From assembly GCA_012800995.1 (NCBI GenBank), contig JAAZIH010000131.1, positions 1 through 9,488 on the forward strand: a stretch of DNA of 9,488 nucleotides. Reading direction: 5' to 3'. This document shows, piece by piece, positions 5,665 to 9,488 of this stretch. The number at the start of each line of letters is the position of its first letter. Position 1 is the first letter of the stretch. Source of the DNA: Chloroflexota bacterium (GTDB lineage Bacteria; Chloroflexota; Anaerolineae; Anaerolineales; Anaerolineaceae). A model generated the notes under the pieces. It did no database searches and was not told the origin of the DNA. It saw only the letters and a program-made list of their open reading frames with translations. A program made the position numbers and the translations under genes.

Positions 5665-7544
5665 TGACAACCCGAATTGAAAGCTTTGAGCAACTCAAGC
5701 AGAAATACGAAGAGTACAAGAGCCTTGTAGAGGTTCGCGCAGATCTCGACTATGACGGAGATCAAAAGTTCATCTTAGTTTGTGGTGGTACAGGTTGTGT
5801 CTCCTCAAAGAGTTTGCAAATTGTTGAGAACTTCCAAAATCTCATCAAAGAACATGGTGTCGAAAACAAAGTCCGTGCCAGCATCTCTGGTTGCTTCGGT
5901 TTTTGTGAAAAAGGACCCATCGTCAAAGTCTTCCCCGAAAATGTCTTCTACGTGCAAGTAACACCAGACGATGCCAAAGAAATCTTTGAAAAACACATCA
6001 TGAACGACGAAGTCGTGGACCGCTTGCTTTATGTTGAACCTGTTACCCAAAAGCGCATGCACGACTCGCTCGAAATGCCTTTTTACAGACGCCAAATGCG
6101 CGTGGCTTTGCGCCACTGTGGCTTGATTGACCCTGAAATCATTGAAGAATATATTGGCGTTGGTGGTTACCAGTCTATGGCGAAAGTCATCACCCAAATG
6201 AGCCCCGAAGAAGCGATTGAAATCATGAAACAATCCGGACTTGGTGGTCGTGGCGGTGCTGGTTTCTCAGCTGGTCGCAAGTGGGAATTTGGGCGCATGT
6301 ACCAAAGTGATCGCAAATTCGTCATCTGTAATGCTGACGAAGGCGACCCCGGTGCCTTTATGGATCGCTCCATTATGGAAGGCGACGCCCACACTGTGAT
6401 CGAAGGTATGGCTATCGCGGCTTACTGCATTGGCGCTGATCAGGGTTATGTCTATATCCGCGCTGAATACCCCCTGGCTGTCAAACGCCTTCAAATTGCC
6501 ATCGACGAAGCTCGCGAACTCGGCTTGCTTGGCAAGAACATTCTCGGCACTGAGTTCAGCTTTGACGTTGATGTTCGCCTTGGTGCTGGTGCTTTTGTTT
6601 GTGGCGAAGAAACCGCTCTCATTCAGTCCATCCAGGGCAACCGCGGTGAACCCACCACAAAACCTCCCTTCCCTGCAGAGAAGGGTTTGTGGCAACAGCC
6701 TACTGTCGTGAACAACGTTGAAACCCTGGCGAATGTGCCCGTCATCTTTGATAAAGGTCCCGAATGGTTCGCCAATATCGGTACTGAAAAGTCCAAAGGC
6801 ACTAAGGTCTTTGCCTTAGCTGGTAAAGTCAACAACGTTGGTTTGGTTGAAGTTCCCATGGGCACCACACTCCGCCAGCTGATTTTCGAAATCGGTGGTG
6901 GTGTACGTGGTGGTGGCAAGTTCAAAGCTGCCCAATCTGGTGGACCTTCTGGCGGTTGTATTCCTGAGCAATTCCTGGATACTCCAATCGACTTCCAGTC
7001 CCTTGGCCAAATCGGTTCAATGATGGGTTCTGGCGGTATGATCGTTATGTCCGACAGCGACTGTATGGTCAACATCGCCCGTTTCTATCTTGAGTTCATC
7101 GTTGAAGAATCCTGTGGTCGCTGTGTGCCCTGTCGTGTTGGCACCAAGCGCATGCTTGAAATTCTCACTGATATCACTAAAGGCAAAGGTACCCCGGAAA
7201 TGCTCGTTGAGTTGCAATCCCTTGCCGAAACCGTCAAGGACACCGCGCTCTGTGGTCTCGGCCAAACCGCGCCGAACCCGGTACTTAGCACCTTACGCTA
7301 CTTCATGGATGAATACAAAGCCCATGTTGAAGAAAAACGATGTCCTGCGGGTGTTTGTACTGATCTTCTGCATTATGAGATCAACCCAGAAAAATGTATC
7401 GGTTGTACTGCCTGTGCCCGTGCTTGCCCAGTGAATTGTATCTCTGGCGCGCCCAAGCAAGTTCACGTTATCGATCAAGAAAAGTGCATCAAGTGTGGCA
7501 ATTGTCTCGAGAAATGTCGCTTTGGTGCGGTAATTCGTAAATAA
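5664..7544 (+). CDS. hydB: NAD-linked [FeFe] hydrogenase flavoprotein subunit HydB (NuoF-like)
   Basis: This 626-residue subunit binds FMN and NAD(H) and is the presumed bifurcation site. Domains in order are: an N-terminal thioredoxin-like [2Fe-2S] domain with C40, C45, C77 and C81; the NuoF core with the glycine-rich GLGGRGGAGF (192-201), CNADEGDPGAFMDR and GAGAFVCGEETAL flavin/NAD-binding segments; an SLBB region; the N3-type [4Fe-4S] site with C484-x2-C487-x2-C490 and C530; and a C-terminal 2x[4Fe-4S] ferredoxin with C578/581/584/588 and C608/611/614/618. NuoF of complex I lacks both the N-terminal [2Fe-2S] domain and the C-terminal ferredoxin, so this arrangement marks a hydrogenase HydB. 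Translation starts at the ATG overlapping the hydC stop, with GAGGTGG at 5653-5659. Glycine and arginine codons are strongly biased to GGT/GGC and CGT/CGC, which suggests high expression. Confidence 0.95.
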   Translation: MTTRIESFEQLKQKYEEYKSLVEVRADLDYDGDQKFILVCGGTGCVSSKSLQIVENFQNLIKEHGVENKVRASISGCFGFCEKGPIVKVFPENVFYVQVTPDDAKEIFEKHIMNDEVVDRLLYVEPVTQKRMHDSLEMPFYRRQMRVALRHCGLIDPEIIEEYIGVGGYQSMAKVITQMSPEEAIEIMKQSGLGGRGGAGFSAGRKWEFGRMYQSDRKFVICNADEGDPGAFMDRSIMEGDAHTVIEGMAIAAYCIGADQGYVYIRAEYPLAVKRLQIAIDEARELGLLGKNILGTEFSFDVDVRLGAGAFVCGEETALIQSIQGNRGEPTTKPPFPAEKGLWQQPTVVNNVETLANVPVIFDKGPEWFANIGTEKSKGTKVFALAGKVNNVGLVEVPMGTTLRQLIFEIGGGVRGGGKFKAAQSGGPSGGCIPEQFLDTPIDFQSLGQIGSMMGSGGMIVMSDSDCMVNIARFYLEFIVEESCGRCVPCRVGTKRMLEILTDITKGKGTPEMLVELQSLAETVKDTALCGLGQTAPNPVLSTLRYFMDEYKAHVEEKRCPAGVCTDLLHYEINPEKCIGCTACARACPVNCISGAPKQVHVIDQEKCIKCGNCLEKCRFGAVIRK

Positions 7545-7555
7545 GGAAAAGATAT

Positions 7556-9310
7556 ATGATTACTTTAACTATTGACGGTAGAGAAGTATCCGTACCAGCT
7601 GGATCAACCATTCTTGATGCGGCTAAGAAGCTGAACCTCAAGATTCCCACCTTGTGCTACCTGGAACTTGAAAAACTTCATTATAAGAACCAAGTCGCAT
7701 CCTGTCGTGTTTGTGTGGTTGAAGTTGAAGGTCGCCGTAATCTCGCCCCTGCTTGTGCCACACCTGTGATGCCTGGCATGAAAGTTATCACCAATTCAAA
7801 ACGTGTGCTTTCAGCGCGAAGAAAGAACCTTGAGCTCATCATCTCAAACCACCCCTTCACCTGCCTGACTTGTCTCAAGTCCACTGAATGCGAACTTCAA
7901 ACGATGGCATGGGAATATGACGTTCAGGTCAAATATCCCAATGGCGAACGCATGCGCCATAAGAAAGACCATTCCAGTGCCGCGCTCTTCCGCGACCCTG
8001 ACAAATGTATCATGTGCCGCCGTTGTGAAACAATGTGTAACGAAGTCCAAACCGTTGGCGCGCTTACTGCGTTTGGTCGTGGCTTTAACACCATTGTTGC
8101 ACCAGCTGAGAAAAACGAAATCGTTGACTCGCCTTGCGTTTACTGTGGCCAATGTGTAACCGTTTGCCCCACGGGCGCGCTTATCGGCCATAGCTATGTC
8201 AACCAGGTTTGGAACGCGCTCTTTGACGAGACCAAGAAGGTTGTCGTTCAAGTCGCTCCTGCTGTTCGTGTCGCTTTAGGTGAAGAATTTGGCTATCCTG
8301 CTGGCGAAATTGTGACCGGTAAAATGGTTGCTGGTTTACGCCAACTCGGTTTTGATGCGGTCTTTGATACCACCTTCGGTGCTGACCTGACCATCATTGA
8401 AGAAGGCACTGAAATCATTGAACGCGTCACCAAGAATGAAAACCTGCCCATCCTCACTTCATGTTGCCCTGGCTGGATCAACTTTATTCGCTACTACTAC
8501 CCCAGCCTGGAATACATGCCCTCCACCACCAAGAGCCCCCAACAAATGACCGGTGCCATCATCAAGAGCTACTATGCCGAAAAGATGGGTTGGGATCCGA
8601 AAAATATCGTTGTGGTTAGCATTATGCCCTGTATCGCCAAGAAATACGAAGCCTCACTGCCAAACCAGGAAAGCTATGGCATCCGCGATGTTGACTACTC
8701 CTTAACCACTCGCGAACTTGCCAAGATCCTCAAAGAAGGCTCTGTTGACTTACGTTACATTGAAGAAGAAGACTTCGACTCACCCCTTGGCGTATCAACT
8801 GGTGCTGGTGTTATCTTCGGTGCCACAGGTGGTGTGCTTGAAGCCGCCCTGCGCAGTGTTTACGAACTCGTTACCAAAGAAACCCTCGAAAACGTTGACT
8901 TCGTTGCCCTGCGCGGTCTTGATAGCGCTCACGAAGCTGTCGTTGACCTTGGAGACCGCAAGATTCGAGTTGCTGCAGTTTCCGGTTTAGGTAACGCCCG
9001 CAAGATTTTGGACAAAGTCGTTTCTGGCGAAGAAGTCTTTGATGTCATTGAAATCATGGCTTGCCCCGGTGGTTGTATCAATGGCGGCGGACAACCCTAC
9101 GCTAAAGATCGCGATGTTGTGCTCCAAAAACGGATGGAATCACTCTACAAACTTGACCGCGAAGATAAACTGCGCAAGTCACATGAGAACCCCGAAGTCA
9201 TTGCACTTTATAAAGACTTCCTGGGCGAACCCGGCGGACAGAAAGCGCATGATCTTTTGCATGTAGAGAACTTTGAAGCAAGCGTTATGAGCGAATGGGA
9301 GCATTTGTAA
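7556..9310 (+). CDS. hydA: [FeFe] hydrogenase catalytic subunit HydA (M3 type, group A3)
   Basis: This 584-residue subunit carries the H-cluster that reduces protons or oxidises H2. The N-terminal NuoG-like [2Fe-2S] ferredoxin has C34, C50, C53 and C67. The His-ligated [4Fe-4S] site has H99, C103, C106 and C112. Two ferredoxin [4Fe-4S] sites have C151/154/157/161 and C194/197/200/204. The H-domain has all three signatures: L1 TSCCPGW (301-307), L2 MPCIAKKYE (357-365) and L3 MACPGGC (501-507). C304, C359, C503 and C507 hold the cubane, and C303 is the proton-shuttle cysteine. The proton path known from clostridial CpI also appears intact (EEGTE with downstream Arg, and Ser of the TKSPQQ region). 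AAGGAA at 7543-7548 is 7 nt before the ATG, and the gap from hydB is 11 nt. Maturases HydE, HydF and HydG are needed and must be encoded elsewhere. Confidence 0.96.
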   Translation: MITLTIDGREVSVPAGSTILDAAKKLNLKIPTLCYLELEKLHYKNQVASCRVCVVEVEGRRNLAPACATPVMPGMKVITNSKRVLSARRKNLELIISNHPFTCLTCLKSTECELQTMAWEYDVQVKYPNGERMRHKKDHSSAALFRDPDKCIMCRRCETMCNEVQTVGALTAFGRGFNTIVAPAEKNEIVDSPCVYCGQCVTVCPTGALIGHSYVNQVWNALFDETKKVVVQVAPAVRVALGEEFGYPAGEIVTGKMVAGLRQLGFDAVFDTTFGADLTIIEEGTEIIERVTKNENLPILTSCCPGWINFIRYYYPSLEYMPSTTKSPQQMTGAIIKSYYAEKMGWDPKNIVVVSIMPCIAKKYEASLPNQESYGIRDVDYSLTTRELAKILKEGSVDLRYIEEEDFDSPLGVSTGAGVIFGATGGVLEAALRSVYELVTKETLENVDFVALRGLDSAHEAVVDLGDRKIRVAAVSGLGNARKILDKVVSGEEVFDVIEIMACPGGCINGGGQPYAKDRDVVLQKRMESLYKLDREDKLRKSHENPEVIALYKDFLGEPGGQKAHDLLHVENFEASVMSEWEHL

Positions 9311-9344
9311 ATCTCGTTTGTATCTAAGTAAAATTGAAGTATAG

Positions 9345-9385
9345 AAAAAAACCTCTCCTTGCGGTATCATAGGAGAGGTTTTTCT
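9345..9385 (+). terminator. Rho-independent terminator after hydA
   Basis: CCTCTCCT (9352-9359) and AGGAGAGG (9371-9378) pair perfectly. The stem extends by AAAAA/TTTTT (9347-9351 with 9379-9383), giving 13 bp around an 11-nt loop. The T-run follows directly on the plus strand, and the A-run before the stem makes it workable on the minus strand too. It begins about 35 bp after the hydA stop and is the clearest terminator in the window. The 3' arm doubles as the ribosome-binding site of the next gene. Confidence 0.85.
9371..9378 (+). promoter_or_regulatory. Shine-Dalgarno of the downstream lipoprotein gene, buried in the terminator stem
   Basis: AGGAGAGG is 7 nt before the ATG at 9386, an ideal spacing. 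It is also the 3' arm of the terminator hairpin, so in RNA that reads through from hydA it would be base-paired and hidden. RNA starting inside the loop or 3' arm would leave it free. Confidence 0.6.
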
Positions 9386-9488
9386 ATGAAACATTCGCTT
9401 TTTAACATGACGGGCTACCAGGCTATTCGTCCACTGTTCCTTCTGATTATTTTTGCAAGCATTCTATTAAGCGCGTGTACTGCCAAAA
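9386..9488 (+). CDS. Lipoprotein N-terminus, cut off by the window edge
   Basis: Thirty-four codons are visible and the frame is open at the end of the window. The peptide starts MKHSLFNMTGYQ and continues with a hydrophobic stretch (PLFLLIIFASILLSAC). It ends in a lipobox LSAC with Cys31 as the predicted lipidated residue, followed by TAK. The charged N-region is longer than usual. The start at 9386 is supported by AGGAGAGG with 7-nt spacing; the second Met at 9407 has no Shine-Dalgarno. The product is a surface-anchored protein, perhaps another transporter binding protein, but nothing of the mature domain is visible, so no function is assigned. Confidence 0.7.
   Translation, partial: MKHSLFNMTGYQAIRPLFLLIIFASILLSACTAK

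Noticed and set aside
6623..7075. Long open frames on the minus strand over the hydrogenase genes (for example 5805-6233, 6267-6695, 6623-7075 and 7844-8251)
   Set aside because: They lie entirely inside hydB or hydA, have no sensible ribosome-binding sites or domains, and are explained by the strong codon bias of the true genes.
5125..7544. NuoE and NuoF of respiratory complex I
   Set aside because: HydB has an N-terminal [2Fe-2S] domain and a C-terminal double ferredoxin absent from NuoF, and the next gene is an [FeFe] hydrogenase rather than nuoG.

Overview
The window looks like chromosomal DNA of a strict anaerobe that ferments and makes H2. The best guess is Chloroflexota, class Anaerolineae. 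That guess rests on the style of the lipoproteins (a lipobox followed by a Thr/Glu/Pro-rich linker carrying repeated 'AYP'-like motifs), the moderate GC content, and a trimeric NAD-linked [FeFe] hydrogenase. It is an inference from gene style, not from a marker gene.

Layout, left to right: (i) 1-1116 (+), the 3' nearly complete part of a WecE/RffA-type sugar-nucleotide aminotransferase, missing only a few N-terminal codons. (ii) 1174-2427 (-), hisS, convergent with it. (iii) 2428-2590, a divergent promoter region with an extended -10 for hisS and an 18-bp dyad. (iv) 2591-5073 (+), a compact ABC importer operon of lipoprotein binding protein, permease and ATPase with overlapping genes. It resembles the SsuABC/TauABC/ThiXYZ superfamily and its substrate is unknown. 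(v) 5125-9310 (+), a three-gene operon for NuoE-like HydC, NuoF-like HydB and [FeFe] catalytic HydA, i.e. a group A3, probably electron-bifurcating hydrogenase. (vi) 9345-9385, a strong terminator hairpin. (vii) 9386-end (+), the first 34 codons of another lipoprotein.

The hydrogenase proteins account for nine Fe-S centres including the H-cluster, and every ligand motif is intact. By family knowledge the complex would couple NADH and reduced ferredoxin to H2, and could run in either direction. No maturation genes (hydE, hydF, hydG) are in the window.

The most interesting signal is regulatory. A near-consensus operator for the NADH/NAD+-sensing repressor Rex (TTGTGA-N6-TCACAA, within a 9-bp perfect inverted repeat) lies across the stop codon of the ABC ATPase gene and on the probable -35 box of the hydrogenase operon. 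The same inverted repeat is followed by five Ts and could act as the ABC operon's terminator. At the far end, the 3' arm of the terminator after hydA contains the Shine-Dalgarno sequence of the next lipoprotein gene, so one hairpin could both end hydrogenase transcription and block translation from read-through RNA. I see no defence system, mobile element, CRISPR array, tRNA or rRNA, and no plainly new multi-gene system. The uncharacterised importer beside a redox-controlled hydrogenase is the part whose function is least explained.
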